Shown piece after piece: positions 16,368 through 24,463 of a DNA stretch of 64,000 nt. The notes below the pieces were generated by a model that was not told where the DNA came from, ran no database searches, and saw nothing but the letters and a program-made list of their open reading frames with translations. Position 1 is the stretch's first letter. The number at the start of each line of letters is the position of its first letter. Source of the DNA: UBA7672 sp030824255 (GTDB taxonomy: Bacteria > Pseudomonadota > Alphaproteobacteria > Caulobacterales > Hyphomonadaceae). The stretch is from assembly GCA_942493305.1 (NCBI GenBank), contig OW818686.1, forward strand, positions 1,302,001 through 1,366,000, given 5' to 3'. The position numbers were made by a program, and so were the translations under genes.

Positions 16368-18203
16368 CTATTCGACGGTCACCGATTTCGCGAGGTTGCG
16401 CGGCTGGTCCACATCCGTGCCCTTCTCGACGGCGACGTGATAGGCCAGCAGCTGCAGCGGAACGACGGTCACGATCGGCTGGATCACGCGCTCGCATTCC
16501 GGAATCTCGATCGTTCCGAAGGGGGCGTCCCCTGCCTGCTTGATGCCGGCCTTGTCGGAGACGAGGAACACTTTCCCCCGCCGCGCCGCCACTTCCTGAA
16601 GGTTCGACAGGGACTTTTCCAGCAGGTGGTCGTGCGGCGCCGCCATGATCACCGGCGTGCGCTCATCGATCAGCGCGATGGGCCCGTGCTTCAACTCGCC
16701 CGACGCATAGCCCTCGGCGTGAATGTACGAGATTTCCTTCAGCTTCAGCGCGCCTTCCAGCGCGATCGGATAATGCTGACCGCGGCCGAGATAGAGAATG
16801 TCGCGCGCCTTTGCGAGTTCGGGCGCCAGCTTGATGATCTGCGCCTCGGCCTTCAGCGCGTCACCGATCAGGCGCGGCAGTTCGATCATCGAACCGATGA
16901 TCGCCTTTTCCCGCTCGCGCGACAGGAAGTTGCGCTGCCGCCCGGCGGCCACGGCCGTCGCCAGCAACGCGCAGAGCTGCGCCGTGAAAGCCTTGGTCGA
17001 AGCAACGCCGATCTCCACGCCCGCCAGCGTCGGCAGGATGGCGTCGCACTCGCGCGCGATGGAGGAGGTGGGCACGTTGACGACGGCCGCCGTCATGACG
17101 CCCTTCGCCTTGGCGTATTCCATCGCCGCCTTGGTGTCCGCCGTCTCGCCCGATTGCGTCACCATCAGCGCCAGGGTCTTCGGTCCCAGCACGGGCTCGC
17201 GATAACGGAACTCGGACGCCACATCGACATCAGTGACGATCCCCGCCAGCTGCTCGAACCAGTATTTCGCGACAAAGCCCGCATAATACGCCGTGCCGCA
17301 TGCAACGATCTGGATGCGATCAAACTGCGTGAAGTCCAGCGCCTTCTTGCCCTCGCGGGTCGGCAGGACAGCCTTCAGCTCATACGCGTCGATATAGGCG
17401 GAAACCGTGCGGCCCACGAAGTCGGGCTGCTCGTAGATTTCCTTCTGCATGAAGTGGCGGTAATTTCCCTTCTCGGCAGCGGCGCCAGCGGCGGGAACGT
17501 GTGTTTCTGCGCGCTCCACCGTTTTGCCAGACGCGTCGAACACTTCAAACGATGTGCGCGTCAGTTGGCACCAGTCGCCTTCTTCAAGATAGATCACCCG
17601 CGTCGTGAACGGCCCCACCGCCAGCGCGTCCGATCCCAGGAACATCTCGCCCTCGCCAACGCCGATCACCAGCGGCGATCCGCGCCTGCCGCCGAGGATC
17701 AGGTTCTCCTCGCCCTCGATGATGCAGGCGATGGCGAAAGCCCCGCGCAACTCGTCCAGCGTCGCCGCGAACGCCGCCTTCGGCGTCATGCCTTTCGACA
17801 GATTCTCATCGATCAGGTGCGCGATGGTTTCCGAATCCGTTTCGCTCACGAACTTGCGGCCGCGCTTTTCCATCGCTTCGCGCAGCTCGCGGAAGTTCTC
17901 GATGATCCCGTTGTGCACAATCGCCACCCGGCCGGAGGCATGCGGGTGAGCATTCGTCTCGTTCGGCTGGCCATGCGTCGCCCAGCGGGTGTGCCCGATG
18001 CCCACGCCCGCCTTCAGGGGCGTCTCGCGGACTTTCGCATCGAGATTGGACAGCTTGCCCGGCGCCCGCAGGCGGGTCAGCTTGCCGGCTTCCAGCAGGG
18101 CCACCCCCGCCGAATCATAGCCGCGGTATTCCAGCCGCTTCAGCGCCTCCACCAGGCGGGGCGCCGCCGGCTGGTCGCTCAGGATACCGATAATGCCGCA
18201 CAT
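16368..18203 (-). CDS. glmS: Glutamine-fructose-6-phosphate aminotransferase (isomerising)
   Basis: GlmS forms glucosamine 6-phosphate from fructose 6-phosphate and glutamine, the first step to UDP-GlcNAc for peptidoglycan and lipid A. The 611-residue protein starts MCGIIGIL, with Cys2 as the glutaminase nucleophile after Met removal, followed by the Ntn glutaminase domain (GHTRWATHG) and two SIS domains (VTQSGETADTKAAM and GRGQHYPIALEGALKLKEIS). The C-terminal NLAKSVTVE is the typical family ending. It is divergent from glmM across a 230-base promoter region. Confidence 0.98.
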   Translation of the reverse strand: MCGIIGILSDQPAAPRLVEALKRLEYRGYDSAGVALLEAGKLTRLRAPGKLSNLDAKVRETPLKAGVGIGHTRWATHGQPNETNAHPHASGRVAIVHNGIIENFRELREAMEKRGRKFVSETDSETIAHLIDENLSKGMTPKAAFAATLDELRGAFAIACIIEGEENLILGGRRGSPLVIGVGEGEMFLGSDALAVGPFTTRVIYLEEGDWCQLTRTSFEVFDASGKTVERAETHVPAAGAAAEKGNYRHFMQKEIYEQPDFVGRTVSAYIDAYELKAVLPTREGKKALDFTQFDRIQIVACGTAYYAGFVAKYWFEQLAGIVTDVDVASEFRYREPVLGPKTLALMVTQSGETADTKAAMEYAKAKGVMTAAVVNVPTSSIARECDAILPTLAGVEIGVASTKAFTAQLCALLATAVAAGRQRNFLSREREKAIIGSMIELPRLIGDALKAEAQIIKLAPELAKARDILYLGRGQHYPIALEGALKLKEISYIHAEGYASGELKHGPIALIDERTPVIMAAPHDHLLEKSLSNLQEVAARRGKVFLVSDKAGIKQAGDAPFGTIEIPECERVIQPIVTVVPLQLLAYHVAVEKGTDVDQPRNLAKSVTVE

Positions 18204-18433
18204 CTATGAAGGGCTCCGAACAGCGCCAAGGCCGGAAATGTCAGGCCAGAGATCAGGAAGGCGAGTGATCTAGGCGATTGGCCAGCTTAAGGTATTGCAA
18301 AACATGGCGAGGGTCCGTCATGAAAATCACGGTTTCACGGCGGGTTATGGTGTTTCTGCTAGCCCCATGCCCTTCATCCGCCCGCTCCGGGGCCTTCCGG
18401 GGGGCGCCAGACGTGTTTGTTGCGTGAGGGAAG
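18204..18433. promoter_or_regulatory. Divergent glmS/glmM promoter region
   Basis: This 230-base gap lies between two divergent genes of the same pathway, so it must hold promoters for both. I see no clear glmS ribozyme core and no strongly conserved -35/-10 pair. A GAGGGAAG ribosome-binding site precedes glmM. Confidence 0.5.
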
Positions 18434-19780
18434 ATGACGGCTCGCAAGATTTTCGGAACGGACGGCATTCGCGGCACGGCCAACTCCTGGCCCGTGACAC
18501 CCGAAATGGCCATGCGTCTCGGCATGGCCGCCGCCACCTATTTCCGCAAGTCCGACCCGCATCGCCATCTTGTCGTCATCGGCAAGGATACGCGCCTTTC
18601 CGGCTACATGCTCGAGCCCGCCCTCACTACCGGCTTCACCGCCATGGGCATGGATGTCCGCCTGTTCGGCCCGCTGCCGACGCCGGGCGTCGCCATGCTG
18701 ACGCGCTCGCTGCGCGCCGATCTCGGCGTGATGATCTCCGCCTCCCACAATTCCTACCAGGACAATGGCATCAAGCTGTTCGGGCCGGACGGCTACAAGC
18801 TGTCGGATGAAGCCGAACTGGCGATCGAGGCGCTGATGGGCCGCTCGCTGGACGACAGCCTCGCCGCCTCGCCCGATCTCGGCCGCGCCGAACGCGTCGA
18901 CGATGCGCAGTCCCGCTATATCGAAATCGTCAAATCCACCTTCCCGCGCAAGCTCCGCCTCACGGGTCTGCGTGTGGTGATCGATTGCGCCAACGGCGCC
19001 GCCTACAAGGTCGCCCCGAAAGCCCTCTACGAACTCGGCGCCGAAATCTTCCCGATCGGCAACGAACCCAACGGCTTCAATATCAACCGCGAGATCGGCT
19101 CCACCGACACACGCGCCATGGTCGATGCGGTCCACAAATACCGCGCCGACATCGGCATCGCGCTCGATGGCGACGCCGACCGCGTCGTGATGTGCGACGA
19201 GCACGGCAAGATCATCGACGGCGACCAGTTGCTCGGCATGATCGCCACCTCGTGGAAGGCGCAGGGCCGTCTCTCGAAGAAAGCCGTCGTCGCCACTGTC
19301 ATGTCGAACCTCGGCCTCGAAATGCATCTCAAGGGTCTGGGCATCGCGCTGGAGCGCACGCAGGTGGGCGACCGCTATGTCGTCGCGCGCATGATCGAGA
19401 AGGGCATCAATATCGGCGGCGAACAGTCTGGCCACGTCGTGATGTCCGACTTCTCCACCACGGGCGATGGCCTGCTGGCGGCGTTGCAGGTGTTGGCCGT
19501 GATGGTCGAGACCGGGAAGAGGCTGTCAGAGATCGCTCACGTGTTCGATCCGGCGCCGCAGAAGCTGGTCAATCGCAAGTATCAAGGCGCTGATCCGCTT
19601 TCGAAGAAGTCCGTGCAGGACGCCATCGCTGCTGCCGAGAAAGCTCTCGGATCGCGCGGCCGCCTGCTGGTCCGCAAATCCGGAACCGAGCCGCTGATCC
19701 GCGTCATGGCTCAGGCCGAAACCGACGATCTCGTGAAGGAAGCCGTCGACGGCGTGCTGGCGGCGCTGGACCGCGATTAG
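18434..19780 (+). CDS. glmM: Phosphoglucosamine mutase
   Basis: GlmM converts glucosamine 6-phosphate to glucosamine 1-phosphate, the step after GlmS. The 448-residue protein has FGTDGIRGTAN at the start, the phosphoserine loop MISASHNSYQDNGIKLF (Ser104), the metal-binding loop ALDGDADRVVM and the sugar-binding segment GGEQSGHVVMSDFSTTGDGL, plus the C-terminal phosphate-binding VRKSGTEPLIRVM. All catalytic elements are intact. It is often linked to folP/ftsH elsewhere but here faces glmS. Confidence 0.98.
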   Translation: MTARKIFGTDGIRGTANSWPVTPEMAMRLGMAAATYFRKSDPHRHLVVIGKDTRLSGYMLEPALTTGFTAMGMDVRLFGPLPTPGVAMLTRSLRADLGVMISASHNSYQDNGIKLFGPDGYKLSDEAELAIEALMGRSLDDSLAASPDLGRAERVDDAQSRYIEIVKSTFPRKLRLTGLRVVIDCANGAAYKVAPKALYELGAEIFPIGNEPNGFNINREIGSTDTRAMVDAVHKYRADIGIALDGDADRVVMCDEHGKIIDGDQLLGMIATSWKAQGRLSKKAVVATVMSNLGLEMHLKGLGIALERTQVGDRYVVARMIEKGINIGGEQSGHVVMSDFSTTGDGLLAALQVLAVMVETGKRLSEIAHVFDPAPQKLVNRKYQGADPLSKKSVQDAIAAAEKALGSRGRLLVRKSGTEPLIRVMAQAETDDLVKEAVDGVLAALDRD

Positions 19781-19893
19781 GCCGCCGCGCCTGTCGGATT
19801 GACGCGCGGCATCCTGTTTCTGGAATCATTCCAGTTCCCCACTGGCGCGACCGCGCCAATGGCGCCATATGGGCCACAGCACAGGAGAGCGGC

Positions 19894-20757
19894 ATGGCTG
19901 ACGGCCAGACCCTGACCCCCAATCGCATCGTCGAAATTCCCGCTCCCCGCGGAACTGTCCGTATCGGCCAGGAGCTCCCCGTGAGTTTCATCATGGGCCC
20001 CTGCCAGCTCGAAAGCCGCGCGCACGGCCTGGAGATGTCCGCCGCCATTCGCGAGATCGCGGACCGTCTCGGGGCGCACGTGATCTACAAGACCTCGTTC
20101 GACAAGGCGAACCGCTCCAGCATCTCCACGGCGCGCGGTCTGGGTCTCGATGCTTCGCTCGATATCTTCAACGAGATCCGCGAGACCTCGGGCCTGCCTG
20201 TTCTCACCGATGTCCACCTGCCGGATCAGTGCGCCGAAGTGGCGAAGGCGGTCGACGTTCTGCAGATCCCCGCCTTCCTGTCGCGCCAGACCGATCTTCT
20301 TGTCGCCGCCGCCCAGACGGGTCGCGCCATCAATGTGAAGAAGGGCCAGTTCATGGCCCCGTGGGACATGAAGAATGTCGTCAACAAGCTGGTGCAATCG
20401 GGCTGCCGCGATGTGCTGGTCTGCGAGCGCGGCGTCTCCTTTGGCTACAACACGCTCGTCTCGGACATGCGCGCGCTGCCTGAACTCGCCGCCACCGGCG
20501 CGCCGGTCGTGTTCGACGCGACGCACTCCGTGCAGCAGCCCGGCGGGCAGGGCACGACGTCTGGCGGCCAGCGCCAGTACGTGCCCATTCTCGCCCGCGC
20601 CGCCGCCGCCGTCGGCATCGCCTGCGTCTTCATCGAAACGCACGAGAACCCCGACCAGGCCCCCAGCGACGGCCCCAACATGGTGCCTCTCAGCCAGCTC
20701 GAAGAGCTGATGCGCCAGATCATGGCCGTCGACAAACTGACGAAGAGCTTCCTCTAG
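19894..20757 (+). CDS. kdsA: 3-deoxy-8-phosphooctulonate (Kdo-8-P) synthase
   Basis: KdsA condenses PEP with arabinose 5-phosphate to give Kdo-8-phosphate for the LPS inner core. The 287-residue barrel has FIMGPCQLESR, YKTSFDKANRSS, DVHLPDQC, KKGQFMAPWDM and the GGQGTTSGGQR loop. The Cys in MGPC replaces the Asn found in the metal-independent enterobacterial enzyme, placing it in the metal-dependent class by the known family rule. AGGAG lies 6 bases before the ATG. It follows glmM by 113 bases on the same strand. Confidence 0.96.
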   Translation: MADGQTLTPNRIVEIPAPRGTVRIGQELPVSFIMGPCQLESRAHGLEMSAAIREIADRLGAHVIYKTSFDKANRSSISTARGLGLDASLDIFNEIRETSGLPVLTDVHLPDQCAEVAKAVDVLQIPAFLSRQTDLLVAAAQTGRAINVKKGQFMAPWDMKNVVNKLVQSGCRDVLVCERGVSFGYNTLVSDMRALPELAATGAPVVFDATHSVQQPGGQGTTSGGQRQYVPILARAAAAVGIACVFIETHENPDQAPSDGPNMVPLSQLEELMRQIMAVDKLTKSFL

Positions 20758-20761
20758 ATCG

Positions 20762-22747
20762 TCAGTTCGCCGGCTTGAATCCGAGCATCACATTCCCCGG
20801 CGCCTGGCCGAACGAGCCATAGCCGGAGTTCACCACCAGCTGTCCGTTTGCGGCGTAGATCGACGCCGCATCGATCGCGCCGCCCTTGCCCGGCACGCCG
20901 TTGAGAGTGGTGTAGTTCTTCGCCGTCGCCTGCTTCCACAACAGCTTGCCGTCTTTCGCGTCCAGCGCGTGCAGCGTGCCGTCCAGCGTGGCTGCGATCA
21001 CCACGCCGTCGATCACCGCGGGCGCTGCCGACATCGCGATCTGGTGTACCGGAAAGCCCGGCGGCGTGGGCGGCAGGGTGGCGGGCGGCTCGGGATTGTA
21101 CTGCCACTTGATCGCGCCGGTCTTGGCGTCGAGCGCATAAAGGCCTGGCTTGATGCTGGCGTCGAACTCCCACTCGCCCGCGATCGGCTGGCCCACGGTG
21201 GAGATCGGTGCGAACACTGTGTCGCCGTCATAGGCGATACCCCAGTGAATGCCGCCCAGCGCGCCGCCGGTGCCCAGCGCCTTGCGCCAGACCACCTTGC
21301 CCGTATCGGGCTCGAACGCCCACACAGAGCCGGACTTCTGCCCCGCATAGACCAGCTGCTTTCCATCCGAATGCGTGCCGAGGATCGCCGACGCGCCGAA
21401 GTCCACGTCGCGATAGACCGTCTCCGGCGTGCTGGTGCAGTTCAGCAGTTCCGGCTTCGATTTCAGGTCGCAACCGATATTGTAGATGTCGTTCGGCGTG
21501 GCGTGGAAGCTCCACTTTTCCTTGCCTGTCTTCAGGTCCACGGCGATCACGGCATTGGTGTTCCTGTGCGCTGGCGGCGAGTTGCTTTCGCCGGTTGCGA
21601 AGTAGATCAGGCTGCGTTTCTCGTCGATCGCCGGGGAATTCCAGATCGGCGCGCCTGAAGGCCCCATGAGCGACTTGCCATCGCCCCGGTCGCGAACATG
21701 CACCGCATCCGGCATCGTGTCATAGCGCCATTGCTGTTCGCCCGTCTTCGGGTCGAGCGAGACGACATAGCCATGATTGGTGCAGCAGGTGACATCGTTG
21801 CTGCCCGCGAACACGATTTCGAATTGCGACACCGGCACGATCACGCGGTCATTGAGAATGCTCGGCGTGCCGGTCGCGGTGGAGTAGCTGTAGGTTCCCA
21901 CCGTCTTCGTCCATACGGATTTTCCCGTGCGTGCGTCGACTGCGTAGACTGCGGTGTCGGTGCCCGAGAACACCAGCAGCGGCACGCCATTGGCGTATCC
22001 GAACGCCGCGCTTGTGCGCAGCGGCGCGCCACCCGGCGTGTTGAACGCCCACTGCAGGCAAGGCTTGTCCGCCACGGAAATGTCGAACGCATACATCGCG
22101 CCCACATCCGCGACAGGCACAAAGAGATTGTCGCCCACCACCGCGCCTTGTGCGCGCATGCCCGTCGCATCGGGGAAGCCCAGCGACCACGCCAGCTCCA
22201 TCTTCTGCAGCTGCGTCTTTGTCAGCCCCGCCTTCGCAGCTGTCAGGCTGCGCGTGTTGTGCATGTCGAAGCCGAAGTTCGTCACCGCAGCCGGGCCAGA
22301 AAGGTTCACCGTCTTGCGTGCGTCATCGCACATCATTGCCGACGTCCAGTTGTCGGTCGGCGGCTTGCCGCCGGTCAGGAAGTTGACCACTTGCGCCCGC
22401 TGCTCGTCCGACAGCATCGCGCCCTGCGCCTTCATCTTGCCCTGCGTCAGCGAGAAGTTGATGAACTGCAGGCTCATCTGCTTCAGCGTCGAGAGGGCAG
22501 GCGAACGCGTCGCCTCCGGCTGATCGTGGCACGCTGCGCAATAGGTCTTGTAGACGCCCTCGCCGGGATGCGCGCCGGTCGCAGCCGCAGGTTGAGGCGC
22601 CGGTGCGATGTCATGTGCGGGTGTGGAAACGGGCGCCTCGACGACTGGCGGCGTATCCACCGCCGTCACGCTCATCGGCGTTGCCTGGCATGATACCATC
22701 GCCAGAGCTGCCGCGCCTGCAAGCGCAGCCTTCATAAAGGTCGTCAT
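20762..22747 (-). CDS. Quinohaemoprotein: cytochrome c domain fused to PQQ-type beta-propeller (PVA dehydrogenase-like)
   Basis: This 661-residue exported lipoprotein has the signal KAALAGAAALAMVSC, then a short cytochrome c domain with the haem motif CAACH and an axial-Met region, followed by PQQ-binding propeller repeats seen as recurring DxKTGKxxW/F units (VDARTGKSVW, LDPKTGEQQW, VDLKTGKEKW). A CC vicinal pair in VTCCTNHG fits the disulfide seen in some PQQ enzymes. Haem first, propeller second is the order of polyvinyl-alcohol dehydrogenase (cytochrome); the true alcohol substrate is unknown. The ATG at 22747 has GGGGACGG upstream. No pqq genes are in the window. It converges on kdsA with a 4-base gap. 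Confidence 0.85.
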   Translation of the reverse strand: MTTFMKAALAGAAALAMVSCQATPMSVTAVDTPPVVEAPVSTPAHDIAPAPQPAAATGAHPGEGVYKTYCAACHDQPEATRSPALSTLKQMSLQFINFSLTQGKMKAQGAMLSDEQRAQVVNFLTGGKPPTDNWTSAMMCDDARKTVNLSGPAAVTNFGFDMHNTRSLTAAKAGLTKTQLQKMELAWSLGFPDATGMRAQGAVVGDNLFVPVADVGAMYAFDISVADKPCLQWAFNTPGGAPLRTSAAFGYANGVPLLVFSGTDTAVYAVDARTGKSVWTKTVGTYSYSTATGTPSILNDRVIVPVSQFEIVFAGSNDVTCCTNHGYVVSLDPKTGEQQWRYDTMPDAVHVRDRGDGKSLMGPSGAPIWNSPAIDEKRSLIYFATGESNSPPAHRNTNAVIAVDLKTGKEKWSFHATPNDIYNIGCDLKSKPELLNCTSTPETVYRDVDFGASAILGTHSDGKQLVYAGQKSGSVWAFEPDTGKVVWRKALGTGGALGGIHWGIAYDGDTVFAPISTVGQPIAGEWEFDASIKPGLYALDAKTGAIKWQYNPEPPATLPPTPPGFPVHQIAMSAAPAVIDGVVIAATLDGTLHALDAKDGKLLWKQATAKNYTTLNGVPGKGGAIDAASIYAANGQLVVNSGYGSFGQAPGNVMLGFKPAN

Positions 22748-22847
22748 TTCCGTCCCCAGTAACACTGCGGCCTGTATGGCCATCCGGCCGACCGTCTGAG
22801 GGGAGGAGTCTGCGCCAGCTTTGCGCCGCTGGCTAGAGAGGCGCCGG

Positions 22848-23072
22848 CTAGGTCGCCAGCGGTTCCAGCTTGTCGGCCCGGCGGCTGATCTCGCTTTCGA
22901 TCTTCGGAAGCGACCGGCGCGCTGCAGCATGTTTGGGGTGTTCGGGGTCGGCGATCATGCGGGTGACGGCCGTCTGGTAGTGAAGCAGTTTTGCGTCGGT
23001 CATTTCAGGAAGGCGCTTGGACAACGGCGCGCGAGCGGGCTTGAGCGCGGCGAGGCGCGAAGTTTGGGTCAA
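22848..23072 (-). CDS. Small hypothetical protein
   Basis: A 74-residue basic protein, mostly predicted helical (DAKLLHYQTAVTRMIADPEH), with no signal peptide and no recognised family. The TTG start at 23072 has AAAGG 9 bases upstream; an internal ATG at 23003 would give 51 residues. It lies in a 520-base interval otherwise empty of genes, on the same strand as its neighbours. Coding status rests on the plausible start and amino-acid composition only. Confidence 0.45.
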   Translation of the reverse strand: MTQTSRLAALKPARAPLSKRLPEMTDAKLLHYQTAVTRMIADPEHPKHAAARRSLPKIESEISRRADKLEPLAT

Positions 23073-23268
23073 AATGCGGAACCTTTGCGTTGGAGGACGT
23101 TACAGTCCTGGCAAATCCGTCGCCGAAGCCAGAAGGCGCGTCGAACCGGGTGCGCCGGGCGACATGAGAGCAATGCCCCTGCGAACATATATAGCGCAGA
23201 ACGGTCCAAAAGCACAGTGTCCGCGAGCTTTATGCTGTTCACCCGACGCCCGGCGGCGTGTTCCGGGG

Positions 23269-24384
23269 CTAAACCGCCAGCGTGTCGAGCCTCACGCGCT
23301 GGCTGATCCGCACCGCGCCCTTCACGTCACACACCTGCATGACGAGTTCGCGCTTCGCCCAGTCGATGTCGATCAGCCCGAAATTGTTCTCGCGCAGCGC
23401 ATCCCCGACGCGCAACTCATTCGGCGGCAGAACATGCCACACTTCGGTGAGCCCCGATGATGTCAGGTCCCAGATCGGGTAGGGCGTGTTGAGGTCGAGC
23501 ATGGATAGCTCGGCATAGTGCGTGTCCCCCGATATGCAGACGAGGCCATTCGCTTTCGCCTCACGGATCGCGGCGAAGAGGCGCTGGTGATCGCGCCCGA
23601 AATTGATCCAGCTTTCCCAGCCCGCGAAATCCGCCAGCACCTGCAGGCTCGAGGCCAGCACCCGCACGTCCGCTGGCTGCTTCAGCTGCTCTTCAAGCCA
23701 TGTCCATTGCGGCTCGCCCAGCATGGTGGCTTCAAGCGCGGGGTTGCGCTCGTATGGCCCCGGTACAGGCTTGCCGGCCTTCTGGAGCTCGCTCTGCCAC
23801 AAAAGATAGTTCTTCCCACCGAGGTCCATCTTGCGCATGCCCGTGCGGTTCCAGCGCAGGTCCGGCAGGATAACCTGCACGCGCTGTCCCGCCGGGCCGA
23901 ACATATGCGCCGTGTAGATTCCATCGCGCGTCCGACGCACGCTGTCGGCGCTCTCGCCCCAGAAGTCGCAGAACTGCCGCCGGCTTTCATCCTTCATTGG
24001 ATAGTCGGCGCCCGCATCGTCCTCGCCGTAATCATGATCGTCCCAGATCGCGCAGACCGGCGTCGTATCCCGCAATTTCCGGAAGCCCGGCTTCGCCGCC
24101 AGCATGGCGTACTTTTCCGCCATGACTTTCGGATCACGTGTGTCGGCATAGATGTTGTCGCCGAGAAACACGAACAGGTCCGCACCCGCCGCGTTGACGG
24201 CGTCCCAGATCGGCTGCTCCTTGTTTTGCTTTGCGCAGGATCCGAACGCGATCCGGGTCAGCGTCTTGCCCGATGCCGGATGCGGCTCGCCCAGTATCGC
24301 CGCTTGCTGCCCCGGCCCGCTCACACACGCGCTCGCGCCAAGGGCGGCAGCGCCAACGATGGCTTCGCGACGTGTCGGCTTCAT
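23269..24384 (-). CDS. PhoD-like metallophosphatase (Tat lipoprotein)
   Basis: The 371-residue PhoD-family phosphatase/phosphodiesterase carries metal-binding motifs FGSCAKQ, FVFLGDNIYADT, AIWDDHDYGEDD and a late CISGDTHYAEL. The N-terminus TRREAIVGAAALGASAC combines a twin-arginine pair with a lipobox, so it is probably exported folded and lipidated. Substrates are likely phosphate esters or diesters outside the cytoplasm. It lies 79 bases downstream of a TonB receptor on the same strand, suggesting uptake and hydrolysis are coupled. Confidence 0.88.
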   Translation of the reverse strand: MKPTRREAIVGAAALGASACVSGPGQQAAILGEPHPASGKTLTRIAFGSCAKQNKEQPIWDAVNAAGADLFVFLGDNIYADTRDPKVMAEKYAMLAAKPGFRKLRDTTPVCAIWDDHDYGEDDAGADYPMKDESRRQFCDFWGESADSVRRTRDGIYTAHMFGPAGQRVQVILPDLRWNRTGMRKMDLGGKNYLLWQSELQKAGKPVPGPYERNPALEATMLGEPQWTWLEEQLKQPADVRVLASSLQVLADFAGWESWINFGRDHQRLFAAIREAKANGLVCISGDTHYAELSMLDLNTPYPIWDLTSSGLTEVWHVLPPNELRVGDALRENNFGLIDIDWAKRELVMQVCDVKGAVRISQRVRLDTLAV

Positions 24385-24463
24385 CGGCATTCCTTGAAAC
24401 GGTTAGCGCCGCCGGAGGGTCAGGCTCCGGCGGCGCCAGTGTTAGTCCTTCTGGTGGGGAGTG

